DNA from: Cristatella mucedo
Lineage: Eukaryota; Bryozoa; Phylactolaemata; Cristatellidae
DNA: 64,000 nucleotides
Direction: 5' to 3'
Assembly (NCBI GenBank): GCA_009760855.2
Contig: WPIO01000116.1
Coordinates: 863,501 to 927,500 of the forward strand
Within the stretch, counting starts at the first letter, position 1, and each line of letters opens with the position of its first letter. Positions 16,901-28,300 of the stretch are shown here, one piece after another. The notes below the pieces were generated by a model. The model had not been told where the DNA came from, made no database searches, and saw nothing but the letters and a program-made list of their open reading frames with translations. Position numbers and translations under genes: made by a program.

Positions 16901-18540
16901 TCTGCGGCTGAGAAATGAAATTGTCTATATTAAAGAAAATGGAATCGCTAGATTACCGTGCTGGCGCTTTTTACTGCCGCCGCCGCGCTCTGCTAAAATC
17001 TGCATGCCTGCGTTTGTCGCGGCAGCATTCGCGACTCGCCTCACTGTTCTGCGAGGATCGCTGTGCATCGGTGACATTCGTCACGCCTAGGCGAGGACTA
17101 GCTTCGGTAGGAGCGCTGTGTGCCTGTGGCCTCAGTACTATAGCGAGCAGCCGCTGCAGTTCCTTTGTAACACTACGAAGCGGAACGATCGCCACGCCGA
17201 CATCCACTATTGGTAACTCGGGCGGTCGTAGTTGAGACGGGCGCCCACACGCCTCTCGGTGCTCTGACTAGCGCGAGCGCCTCGGTGAGCGGACGGCCGC
17301 AGCGACGCACGAGCAGCCGCGCCGCTCCCTCGGTCTCCGCCTTTAGATGAAATTGGCAGCTAAAATGGCCGCTGGGCGCGCCGCCGACTGACGCGTTCGT
17401 CGCCAGCATTTAGTCGGTCTCCACTGAAGCCCGCCCGGTGCGCGCGCTTCTCACACATTATCCGTTAGTTGACTTGACTGCTACGAGTTTCCTAAACGTC
17501 GGGTGCCATTGCGCAATGCATTTCGCGAGACGGCCGATCGGCCGCTTTTCGGAAAGGCGATCGAGCAGGCAAAAGGTCGTCTGCCCAATCGTCAGCCGCT
17601 TGGTGAGCGTCGGTTGCGCCATTGCGACGCTGTCGAACAGGCGGGAGGGGGCCGTCTGCAAAACAACCGAGCATCGCGGAGCCGCCAGTTCTTGCGAGAT
17701 TGCGCAAGTAGCTCGCACTTTCTCTACTAGAGTCCGAAGCGCGCGCGAGTGCCAGAGCTTCACTTCTCTTCACGACTCTTTCTCGGTCTGCGAAGCTGAA
17801 GCGAATTCATGCCTTAGCCGCCAGCTACTACAATCTCGCTGGCTACAGTGCAGCCCCGCCCCGTCCCGCTTCTCATCTCTTAGGCCCCAATTCGCTCGAG
17901 TCGGCGGCAGCGGCTGGGCGCCGCTTTGCCCGGCAAACCGATAAAGCCAAAAGCACGCGCTTCGGTCATTACTAAGCTGCGTTTCCTAACTCGGCCAAGC
18001 CGCAAATACTAAGAACACGCTACGGTCGATAATTACTAAATGTCAAGTTAGCATTAGAGGCACCTGCCGCGCGTGAGCCGATCGAGTTCGGCGCGTAGCG
18101 CCGAGGCGCGCCGACCGGTGCGTCTCGCTGGCTGGCGCGGCAAGCAGGCTCGACCGGCCGACTGCTCGGAAAGGCAGGCACCGGCCTGCCTCCGTCCGAA
18201 TGCTCCGAGGCCGCCAGATGGCGTAGTGCTATCGCCCGTCAGCGCGGGTCTGGACTTTCGAAGACGTCGCGACAGAGCTCCAAATATGGGGGGGATTCTT
18301 CGAGGATGCCCACTGCTCTGATCGGGAATGCACGTGCTTTTCTGTGCCGGGCATGGGAAAGCGAGCTTCGAAGCTCAACCGTCTAGCGGCTTCGCGGATT
18401 AATACGGTTGTTACGCGGAGTGACGCAGTTGTAACGCGGAGTGACGCGGTTTCATGGCGGAGTAAGAACGGTCCGAGGCCTCTCGCCTTTCGCTCCGCTC
18501 CTGCCTGCAGCTCGCTCGGCCGCCTCACGTAGGGACCGGA
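16900..18540. other. GC-rich, CpG-rich island without an identified gene
   Basis: GC content rises sharply and CpG is frequent. Open frames of 60-170 aa overlap on both strands but are Arg/Ala/Ser-rich and unrecognisable. GCTAAAATGGCCGC on the minus strand near 17360 resembles a YY1-type motif. It may be a promoter or 5' UTR region for a gene outside my recognition. Confidence 0.35.
18407..18469. repeat. 21-bp tandem repeat, three units
   Basis: The unit GTTGTTACGCGGAGTGACGC (plus one base) at 18407-18427 is followed by a near-identical unit at 18428-18448 and a decayed one at 18449-18469. Units 1 and 2 contain GTGACGC, a CRE-like half site. Confidence 0.8.
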
Positions 18541-18639
18541 CGGTTAATGCTCGCGGATGTCGGAACTCTGCGGCGACCGTGCATTTCGACTGCGGATACT
18601 AAGGATGCTAATAGAAATAAGTCGTTTTTTCGCCCTTGG

Positions 18640-18760
18640 AGAACTTGATCTCTTTCAATGTACCGTGTTTCCTTAGCAGCGGATGCAAAGCGCCTAGAAA
18701 GAGATCGAGTTTTCTGAGGGCGTTTTATCAAGTGCATTATTATTATTATCATTTACATAT
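18640..18760 (+). mobile_element. LINE family A type 3' tail
   Basis: GCGCCTAGAAAGAGATCGAG, TTTTCTGAGGGCG and a TTATTATTATT end match the family A tail. A reversed partial tail (AACTTGATCTCTTTC) sits just upstream at about 18640. Confidence 0.7.
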
Positions 18761-18818
18761 GCTGCCAAGGAAGCATAATCGAAGGGTTAGTGGAAGCGCG
18801 TTCAATGTCAATAGTAGG

Positions 18819-19005
18819 GTGAGCCGTGATGGCACATATTCACATAGGTAAGGCGGTTGCTTTCACGACCTCGGTCCCGAGGTCGTGGGTTCAATTCCTG
18901 CTGTTGGCGATCCTTTATCGCCACTGCAAGCGGTGGTGATAGCCGTAAAGGCTCTTCTGTCGCTATACAAAAGAGGCTGTTTAATCAGCTAGTATTTATT
19001 TATTT
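18819..19005 (+). mobile_element. tRNA-derived SINE, family A
   Basis: It begins GTGAGCCGTGATGGCACA. The A-box region is followed by the palindrome CACGACCTCGG-TC-CCGAGGTCGTG, the B box GGTTCAATTCC, GGCGATCC and a body ending AATCAGCTAGTA then TTTATTTA. This is a well preserved copy. Confidence 0.9.
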
Positions 19006-19009
19006 ATAA

Positions 19010-19760
19010 TATGGTTAGAGGTGACATGCACAGGGTCAGCATGCACGCATAGTTCGTGGAAGCATGCACTGTGTCAGCACGCAATAACTCACAAAGGATG
19101 GATTGCACGGACTCACTAAATGCTGTAATAAGCAGATTCTTTTTTAGCTTCTTTTTAGATGTCAAGTCAGGGGATGTCATGACGTCAGTTGGGAGTGAGT
19201 TCCAGGCTTTGGGAGCATACGAATTAAAGGCACGGTCTCCAAAGGATTTGAGGTACATACGTAGCCAAATGATTCGATTCAGAAAAGCTCTAGGCAAGAT
19301 GTCACGATGTCATCCGGGCGGCGACGTAGATCTGATTGGTAGGCTGGAGCCAAAGAGTGAGGGACCTAAAAGTAAGTGACAAAACCTTGAAATCGGCGAG
19401 TTTCTTGACTGGGAGATAGTGCAGGATGGCGAGAAGTGGTGGGAAGGGGCAACTGCGACGCTCACGACAGATGAGCCTCGCTACAGAGTTTTGCACCAAC
19501 TGTAAGCGCCCGATAGCGCATGCCTGTAGAACGGCTAGCAGTGAGTTAGAGAAGTCGAGACGGATGTCACGAATGCACGGACCAAGGACCAATGTAAATG
19601 CAGTATCCCTGCTTAAGCAAGCCCGAATGTTATCAACGTTATGTAGCTGAAAGTAAGCAGACTTGACTGTGGAGCTGGTTTGGTCGACTAATGAAACGTC
19701 ACTTTGGAGCAGGGCACCTAGATTGAATGCCGTCAGCCACACTGCTGTCACTCTAAAGAC
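19010..19760 (-). mobile_element. LINE family A fragment (RT C-terminal region)
   Basis: In reverse it encodes segments such as [26 protein letters not shown] and the [20 protein letters not shown] end, with frameshifts. It is 5' truncated. Confidence 0.9.
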
Positions 19761-19769
19761 CCTCTCTGT

Positions 19770-20100
19770 CTAGTCGTTTCGGGGAATATCAACCTTGGCG
19801 TTCCTTTTGAGGCTGAGACTATCGCCTCTTAAACCGAACGTAAAGCGAAAACGTGAAACCTGGGTACTTTCGTGCACTCAAACCATTTATATTCAGAAAC
19901 AGTGTTTAGGAAAAATATCACGCTGAAGCGTGTACTTGCAAAATGCTGCAGCATGATGGTGCTCTACATTGTTAGAGGCTGGATATATGGTAATCTATCG
20001 CGAAACATATATTGCTGGACATCGGAGACATTGGACAGTCAGCGGTGCTTCGTTGTGCTTCAAAGCATCTGAAGCTGTGGAACTTTCTGTGGCTGTTATT
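19770..20100. other. Unassigned intergenic sequence
   Basis: I see no gene or recognised repeat here. Confidence 0.3.
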
Positions 20101-21500
20101 GTAAACACATTCCTCCCCGTGGCTCTGGAATGAAGTTGCCAACGTTAACCACACTGCTCATTTTATTAAGCTACGGACGCTCTTAAATGCTGCCACAATC
20201 TGCTAGATCTTTCTCTTCGTTCATCTGACTCTTTCACTCCAGTGCTTTTTAAGCTTGTCTCACTATTTGATTCGACCTCTCTTTCTCTTGATCTTATCGG
20301 CACTTTGACGCTCTGACAGGTCACAAGCGGCGACACAGAACCACCGTGCGGAATTTAGCAACCACGTGTGTGTTCGGCTGACGCTCACAGTACCACTGCT
20401 TACAGCCGTTCTCCCCTGCATCCATGTTCCTTTGAACTCTTGGTCCGCCAATCTTTCCGGGAAGCAGCCCTATACATCAACGGCGGGCTAAGCTATATAG
20501 AAGGCCTGCCGTAACTTATCAAAGGCGGCAGCGGCCTAGCACCGGCTTACGTTAAGACTCGTTTGTCTACGCCGGTCTCTCAAATCTGCTTTTCGCTCTT
20601 TCCATCTGTCCATGTCTACCTTTAATGAACTATAATATATATCTCGAGCAGTGCCAAAATATGTCCACAGAGTGCACTGTGCTTCCATCAATTAGACGAC
20701 GCTCATGACTTACTTCAGATAACTTGCCAGCCACACACCTCGTTCTACTGTACAAAGCCATGCCATGCTCACCACAGCCACAATCCTTCTAATCAGCCTC
20801 GAAGAGGCATAAGAGAGCCCTTTAAACTCATCATGTTAAATGTCACTCACTAAAAATCAAGGAATAACTTATTCATGACTACGTCGTCCAGGAGGACCTA
20901 GAAGCATTTCTTGCAGACCCGTACATTAGTTAAGCCCTTCTCTAGTTGCTGAGTATCAGAAATCGTCTCACCCAATTTCTAATTCTTTCAGGCCGTGCGA
21001 TCTGGCAATGTGGTTTGTCCAACTGCAGCTTGCGGATGGCTTGACTACACAGCTCGCAGGTTTTCGCAAAGACGATTGTTTATATCAGTTGCCATAAAAT
21101 CACCATCAAAGACCGTGCTTTTCACAGTAGCGCTCTATCGACTGCATCCTGGCAGTTTAAATTGGTTTCTGGCAGCATTATATGAATTCATTCCAAAATA
21201 TTTTTGCATGAGAGTACATTGCTAGTCGCGAGACTTTGACGTTCACTTTAAAAACCCTAGAAACAGTCAGGTCAGCTCATCTCTAGACTGTCTGGAGATC
21301 TCTGGCTTGGTCCAGCACGTCGATCATTCTCCGGATCTCATGATCGCGAAGCATGATTAGTCACACTGATCTTCTTGATGTGCCCCTGCTCACCGTCTCA
21401 GATCACAGCTCAATAAAACCGATTCAGCATGCTACCTTTACAGCATATATAAAGTACCTAGAAAGAGATTAAGCTCTCCGGGGCACTGTGCAGATGTAAT
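20100..21500 (+). mobile_element. Decayed LINE 5' part (endonuclease region)
   Basis: About 21235-21420 reads, with frameshifts, like the end of a LINE endonuclease: DVHFKNPRN, LVQHVDHS, then LLDVPLLTVSDHSSI. 20380-20450 may belong to the same element (LNSWSANLSGK). The stretch ends with a family A-type tail (CCTAGAAAGAGATTAAG) near 21460. Boundaries are approximate. Confidence 0.55.
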
Positions 21501-21630
21501 ACTAATATTAGTATATAATAATATTATATATACATTATAATATATATTATATTATTATTATTTTAAATTATTATTGTATTATATATATATATCATATATA
21601 ATAATATTATTATTATTATTAATCACGCAT
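21480..21630. repeat. AT-rich simple repeat
   Basis: Mixed TA and TTA/ATA runs follow the LINE-like tail. Confidence 0.8.
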
Positions 21631-21639
21631 CAATTTCGC

Positions 21640-22440
21640 CCATTGGTGGTACTTGAAAAGCGATGGTGCACAAAATGTTTGAAATCTGTTAGCGATGCAT
21701 GGCAGGTCTTCGAAATCTTTTCTCATACTCAGCCGAGAGCCCCGGGATCCTCGTTGATTGTGTAGTAGTAAACTTGAAATTCGGGAGTGCCAGTGAAGAG
21801 CCAGCTGCCTACATTCACAGGATCACTAGGTCACTCGAGGTGTCTTTTCTAAATTGAGCTCGCGTGTGCCACGAGACAGGAGCTTGCTTCTACCTATTGT
21901 CAAGACCTGCACTGACCTGGCATAATTAAAGTCTCAGCTAAAAATAAATACGCATTCGCTCAGATGAGCTTCTGATTCGCACATGGTGAATGTCACTTTT
22001 GTTTCTATATACTTCGCATGCTTACCCGTGAACGATTAAGTGCATGCTACTAGCCAGGGATCCCACAAACCGGTAGTCTTGAGTGCTTGGTTTTGCAAGC
22101 TCGCGTAAGCCGGATATGTGTGTGCTTCGGAATGCTTGTCCAAGCATGATGCCATGCATGTCTCTAACCCTTGGTCACTGACTCTCTTGCAGCAAGTTGT
22201 TGAGTACATAGATGGAGATAAGTTCTCCTGAGGCACTCCGCAAACGAAATTTTATTATTAACAATTTCCTGTCCCGGTAAGATTTCGCAGGTCACACTAG
22301 CCGAATAAATCTGAAATAAGTGGCCCCTTTAAAGTAGATTGCAGTGATAACTCTAAATGCGAGATGAAACTACGAATACGGTGTAGCCATTGCAAGTGGA
22401 TTGCAGAGACTATGCCACGTTCCAGACGAAATCACGACCA
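21640..22440. other. Intergenic sequence before the CPT1 3' end
   Basis: I see no gene. Another minus-strand AATAAA lies at 22252-22257. Confidence 0.3.
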
Positions 22441-22457
22441 AAGCAGTGTTCCAACGG

Positions 22458-22463
22458 TTTATT
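22458..22463 (-). promoter_or_regulatory. Candidate CPT1 polyadenylation signal
   Basis: AATAAA on the minus strand about 480 bases past the CPT1 TGA. 22464-22941 would be the 3' UTR. A second candidate is at 22252-22257. Confidence 0.45.
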
Positions 22464-22941
22464 CTTATCAATTTTGTCAGCACATGGGCTCTACTCATAA
22501 GTGATCTAGATGTGTATCGATAGCCGTTTTCTTACTGGCGGCCGGGTAGAAAAAGAGTTGAGGTAACGTAAGTCTGATGCCATGGATATACCGACGATAG
22601 ATCAGCAGAGTTACAACAATATCCGAATGAAAAGCCACGGCTGAAGGCATGGCGCTACGTTCAGTTAAACAGCAAAAGATGGTGTCAGGAGATGCAACCG
22701 TGCTACACCACCTAGCCAGGCTACCACAGAACGTCTTTGAGCTGCTACAACAGCAACTCATGCTTGCGTTGCGTGACTGCCTCAAACTAGTCTCGAATCA
22801 GCACGTCTTTTAAAGAACTTTAAGAATACATTCGGCGTCTTGTCGGATGCCCCTGCTTGCGGATTTCTCAAAAGCCATCATCATTAGGGCTGCTTCATTA
22901 ATATACATACATTTAATATCAGATTTGCTAATCGTATAATC

Positions 22942-23007
22942 TCAATCAAAGAGTTCTTTCACGTCGGCCAAAGCTCTCTCGATGTTACCACAAAAACGCT
23001 TTGAATT
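22942..23007 (-). CDS. CPT1: CPT1 exon 20 (terminal)
   Basis: After TTTTCAG it reads [20 protein letters not shown] and Asp, then TGA at 22942-22944. It matches the family C-terminal helix. Confidence 0.92.
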   Translation of the reverse strand, partial: NSKRFCGNIERALADVKELFD

Positions 23008-24212
23008 CTGAAAAGAGAAACAAACGGCAAAATTAGAGCATAAATGGGCTGCATTTTCTATGCTCAACGACAGCCAATGCCCTCGTAACGCAAGGTTTCC
23101 TTGCTGCCACAGCAGTTAATTTATCACAACCTGTAACAGCCATTGCTAGATGTACTTACAGTGACAGGGCACGACGTTTTGCAGCAGACATGGAAATATA
23201 TGTTGTCTTCTCCAGAGAGCATGTATGAAACACCGTAGCCGTCATCCGATACTGGTCCAAATCCACCACCCGGTGCAATATAGTTAGGATATTTTGTCGT
23301 GTCGACGAGGTTGAGCTGCGAATGAGGTGTCTGGGAGTACAAGTAAAGAGACAAATGGTAAGTTTGTTGGAGCAAATTCGATGGATGATTGGGCACCGAA
23401 AAACACTCAAAAGACTGTAGAAGCACAATCGACATCATTAGAAGTTTCCCGATAGCAACAATAAAGTCTGCCTAGCCAACTACATGGAGACAGGCAGGCA
23501 TACTGTCTACTCTTGCAGAACTTGCTAAAGTGCTTGAATGGAGATTTTGTCCTCTTAGAGTGCTATACAAACGACTTATATCATTAGCAATACTAATCAT
23601 CATTGTTACTATAATCATCTCGATGATTGTCACAGTAAGCAGAGCAGACAAGAATCTCAAATGAAGTACCCACACACGGCACGCTTAGACACGGATGTCT
23701 TGAAAAATCGCTGCTGACTGAACAGGTGCTTTGCAGACATGTCTTCAAGTTGTGGCAATCTACTCGTGCTGGCAATGGCTGATGGCCAACACTAGCGGGT
23801 GGTTGGCAAGGGTCATACTCACCTGACTAGTGGACAGCCTCCACGGCTCACTCAAAACTTCCTTGAGGAATGGCGATTCAATGCCAAGGTACTTGGAAAT
23901 GACAAACAGGCAGAACAAATGGCGGTCGATGCCCTTCCCAGTCATGGCGTCTCGGTAGAGGCCCTGATGGGTGTTGGCTGCAGCCTTCAGCAAAGCCACT
24001 TTGTCGGTGGTCTGTAAAGTACAGCAGTCATGTCACATGAAGTCTCAGCCTTAGGCAAAAGAATAATGATATTATGGTGCAGCCTTACAATGGCTACAAC
24101 GGTGAGGAGAAAAGAGAAGGAGAAGAGTGAGCAATAAAGACTGAGAGGGTTACTGAGTGACACACAGGCACACACAGAGAGTAAGGACAGGGCACAGACA
24201 GAACAAGGAGGT

Positions 24213-24250
<38 letters not shown>

Positions 24251-25282
24251 AGAAAAAGAGATCGCATACACAACTTAACACACATACACACAGACTTCCA
24301 AGGTGCATGAAAAGAAGTAAGATACATGCAGAGATTAATCAGTAATGTGAAACAATATCAGAGACTATTTGCAGGTATCAGCAGTTTAATTAACAATAGT
24401 AATAATGCATAGCACCCTTAGATAATTGAATCTCTTTCTAGGCATTTTACAGATGCTATACAGAAAGCATTACAAAATGACTGGTGGGGACACATCTACA
24501 AACAGCAGGCATAGTGTAAGCAGGTACATGAAAACGAAACAAAATCATTAAGACCCACCAAAAACTGTAATAAACAGCATTTTAAGCTTCGTTTTAAGTG
24601 TCGCCATGCACTATCAGAAGTGAGATCCAAACAAGCCCATGAATGGAATTTAGAGGACAAGACATTGTGTTGAGGCTCGTTAGTTGCCTCAACACAATGC
24701 CATTGCTGAAGGTTGTTGGCATCCACGAATATTAAGCTGAAGATATAAAACAGTATGGCTATGCTTGAAGAAGCAGCCGGCCATACTAAAAAATGTGCTA
24801 ACTGAGCCAGAGTTTGCCACTCGAGTGAAATCACGGTATCTAACTCAGCTTCATCTGATACGTCCTTGAGCTGTGGTGGGCTCAGTTACCAAACACTGAA
24901 ATGACATTTGATCTATGGATCTATTGTATTTGATTTATGATACTAGTAGTACAGCTAAACTGATAGCAGACCTACTGATTGCCCAATCACACGAGTAGAC
25001 AAGCTAGTTAAAACCACCGAGAGATCAGAAACTGCTAAAAGAAAATCAATACAACAGCATCACAGGTGCACTGCTATGATGATTTTTTGGCCATGATACC
25101 TCAGGTAAAAACTTGGTCATCAAGACCAAGGTGGGGGTTCGAATCTTGCAGTGGGCGATCCTTTCTTGCAAACTGCAAGTGGCAGTGATAGCTGTTAAGG
25201 TTATTCTGCTGCTATACAAATGAGGCTACTAAATGAGCTATTATTAGTTATTATATAACCCCTTTTTACTATATATACTCTC

Positions 25283-25355
<73 letters not shown>

Positions 25356-28300
25356 ACTCCATCTATCTGTCAGTCTGTTTGTCTTGGTGTCTCTCTTGCT
25401 CTCTCAAACCGTATTCTCTGTAATTCATATTATGTTCCTTACTTCATCTCATTCCATGCTCTCTCTTTGTCATGATGTTAATCTTTCTCAATCTCTCACT
25501 CCATTCTCTCCTGTCCTCTCTCTTTCCATCACAAGTGGAGAGAGGTGGAGGAGGGAAGTCGTCCGTTGCAGGCCAACCACAAACACTCAGCCAGTAGCAA
25601 AACTACTCAACAATCTAGACAGACGATCAGTGACATATAATTCTGGCATGGTCCGTGTTAGTTAGGCTCACTTGGTATATTGCTTTAACAGAGCTAGGTA
25701 TATTGCTTATTGCCAGAGGTATCGGTCCGGTTTACAGGAACTGGTGCTTCCCTACATTAGAATGACAGCCAAAGTTTCCTTCCTTTGCAGCGGTCTCAAT
25801 TATTTCTGCAAGGCCTCCTCTTTTACTGCACGCCTGAAAACGACGAGCGATAAGGACACACACCTGAATAGACCCACTTCAGATACCATTAGGGATACAA
25901 AGAGCTTTAACTACAGAGCAACATTCTTACGCAGAACCACAAGGCACACCACTGCTTGGCTCCTCCGTACCTAGCTGAACTACCGCACCGGTTTCAGCCT
26001 CTCTGTGCCCTCAGGTCCTGTATGGACAATCAATGAGCTGTTCCATTCCCCCCTTAAAGACCGTTGGCGAGAGAAGCTTTAGCTCTGCAGGTCCCAGACT
26101 GAGGAACTCGCTTCCACAATTGTTATGCAACGACAACTACTCTCCTGCTGCCGGCTATGGCAATTCCTTTCCAGCCATCCTGAACTACTACTTCCATGCT
26201 ACTCACTATCTCAACTGCACTTCTGACTCTGTTATGCTTCTCACTTTCTATTTTTTGGGCGTGATGAAGTCTGTTGGCTATCGAATGCGTACCGAAAGCC
26301 GCTTAGGCTGTGAGTGTGATATACAAAACTCTCCTGCGTAACACCCACATAGTCTTTGTGAAGTTACAGACGGAGATACATTATAGTGACTGAAGTTCTT
26401 AGCCTAGCAGGTACAACATACGGTGAAATAGAGTGTCCGTATTAAAATGAAAAGATAGACCATTTTATGGGTGTTAATTTGCAGTTTTTGAAAACCTTAA
26501 TGGATTTTTTCAGTGTCGAACCTTGCAGAGGATTAACACACGACTTTTGGCTGAGACCGATAGTTTGCTAGGGGCTCGCGACCTTGCAGCATGTTTTCAC
26601 TTCCCTTTCTGGCCAATTGGGCACAAAACATTGTGGCTGCAGCATGCCGAAGGCTCAGATGCAAAGAGACTGTACTGAAAATAATAGTAATACTAATAAT
26701 GACGATGATGAAACTGTTCAGCAGCCTAAGAGAGCCGAATCTCATTCTGGGCATATTATATGAGCTAGAACGGAGGATTATCAATTCGTTACTAATAACA
26801 TACTGAATGTAGGAATGCACAAGCTCGCAAAGGACTATTCACATGGAACCCACATCAAACCACTTCCCGCCGACCTGCACTGGCTACCAGTCAAGCTGAG
26901 GGTCGACTTCAATGTTTTGTTGCTCACTTTTAGGTCCCTTCCTTATTTGGCTCCAGCCTACCTATCAGATAAAAATAATAATAATAATAATAATGCACTT
27001 GATAAAGCACCCTCAGATAACTCAATCTCTCTCTAGGTGCTTTACATTTGCTGCAAAGGGAAATGCAATTGAGTGGTGAGTAAAATCATGCTTGACAAAC
27101 AAACAAAATGATTAACATGGTTAGGGGTGACATGCACAGGGTCAGTATGAAAATGTGGTTAGTGGCAGCATGCACAGTGTCAGCACGCATAAGCACATCA
27201 AGGACGAATCAGAGGGACCCACTAAATGCTGTCCTAAATAGGTGTGTTTTTAAATTCTTTTTAAATGTGGTTAGGTCAGGTGATGTTCTGACACAGGTCG
27301 GGAGGGAGTTCCAGGCTTTGGGAGCATACGAACTAAATGCACGGTCTCCAAAGGATTTGAGGTTTGTACGGGGTATTTGTAGACTGTTGGATTCCGAAAA
27401 GCTGGTGGTACGATGCTTGGCCTGATGAGGGGCATATCTGAGAGATAGGCTGGAGCCAAAGAATGAAGTGACCTAAAAGTGAGCGACAAAACCTCGAAGT
27501 CAATCCGTTGCTTGACTGGTAGCCAGTGCAGGTCGGCGAGAAGTGGAGTAATGTGGCAACTGCGACTTTCACGACAGACTAGCCTAGCTTCAGAGTTTCG
27601 TACCAGCTGCATTCGCCTGATCGCACATGCCGGTAGGCCAGCGAGCAGTGAGCAGTTGCGAGCAGTGAGTTGCAGATCTATTCCCTCACCAGGCTAAGCA
27701 TTGTACTAAAAGTTTTTCGGAATAGAACTGTTTACCTATATCTCGTACAAATCTCAAATCCTTTGGAGACCATGCTTTAGTTCGTGTAATCCTAAAGCCT
27801 GGAACTCACTACAATTTGCTTCACGATTCCTGACTTGAGCACATTTATAAAGAAACTAAAACGCTTCTATTTATCACAGCATTTATTGGGTCCCTGTGAT
27901 TCGTCCTTTGTATGCCTAAGCACCCCGAGGCTGTGCATGCTGCCACTAACCACAGTTGCATGCTGACCCTGTGCATGTCACCCCTAAGCCTGTTATTAAC
28001 GTTGTTTATCAAGCATGATATTACTCACCATTCAATCGCGTTTCCCTTTGCAGCAAATGTAAAGTTCCTAGAAAGAGATTGAGTTCTCTGAGGGCGCTTT
28101 ACCAAGTGTATTATTAGTACTATCCTTATTACGGAAGAATATATTACTAGTCTTTCGAAAACAAAGCTGAAGTAATAGTAGGAACACTGGCGCAAAATAT
28201 AAGTGAACCAAGGTTTCGCTAGGTTTCACTCTGGCTACTTACGTTAGAAAGGCCTTCATGGCCAACAGCCACTGCCCAGGCATCCAGAACAAGGCACCTG

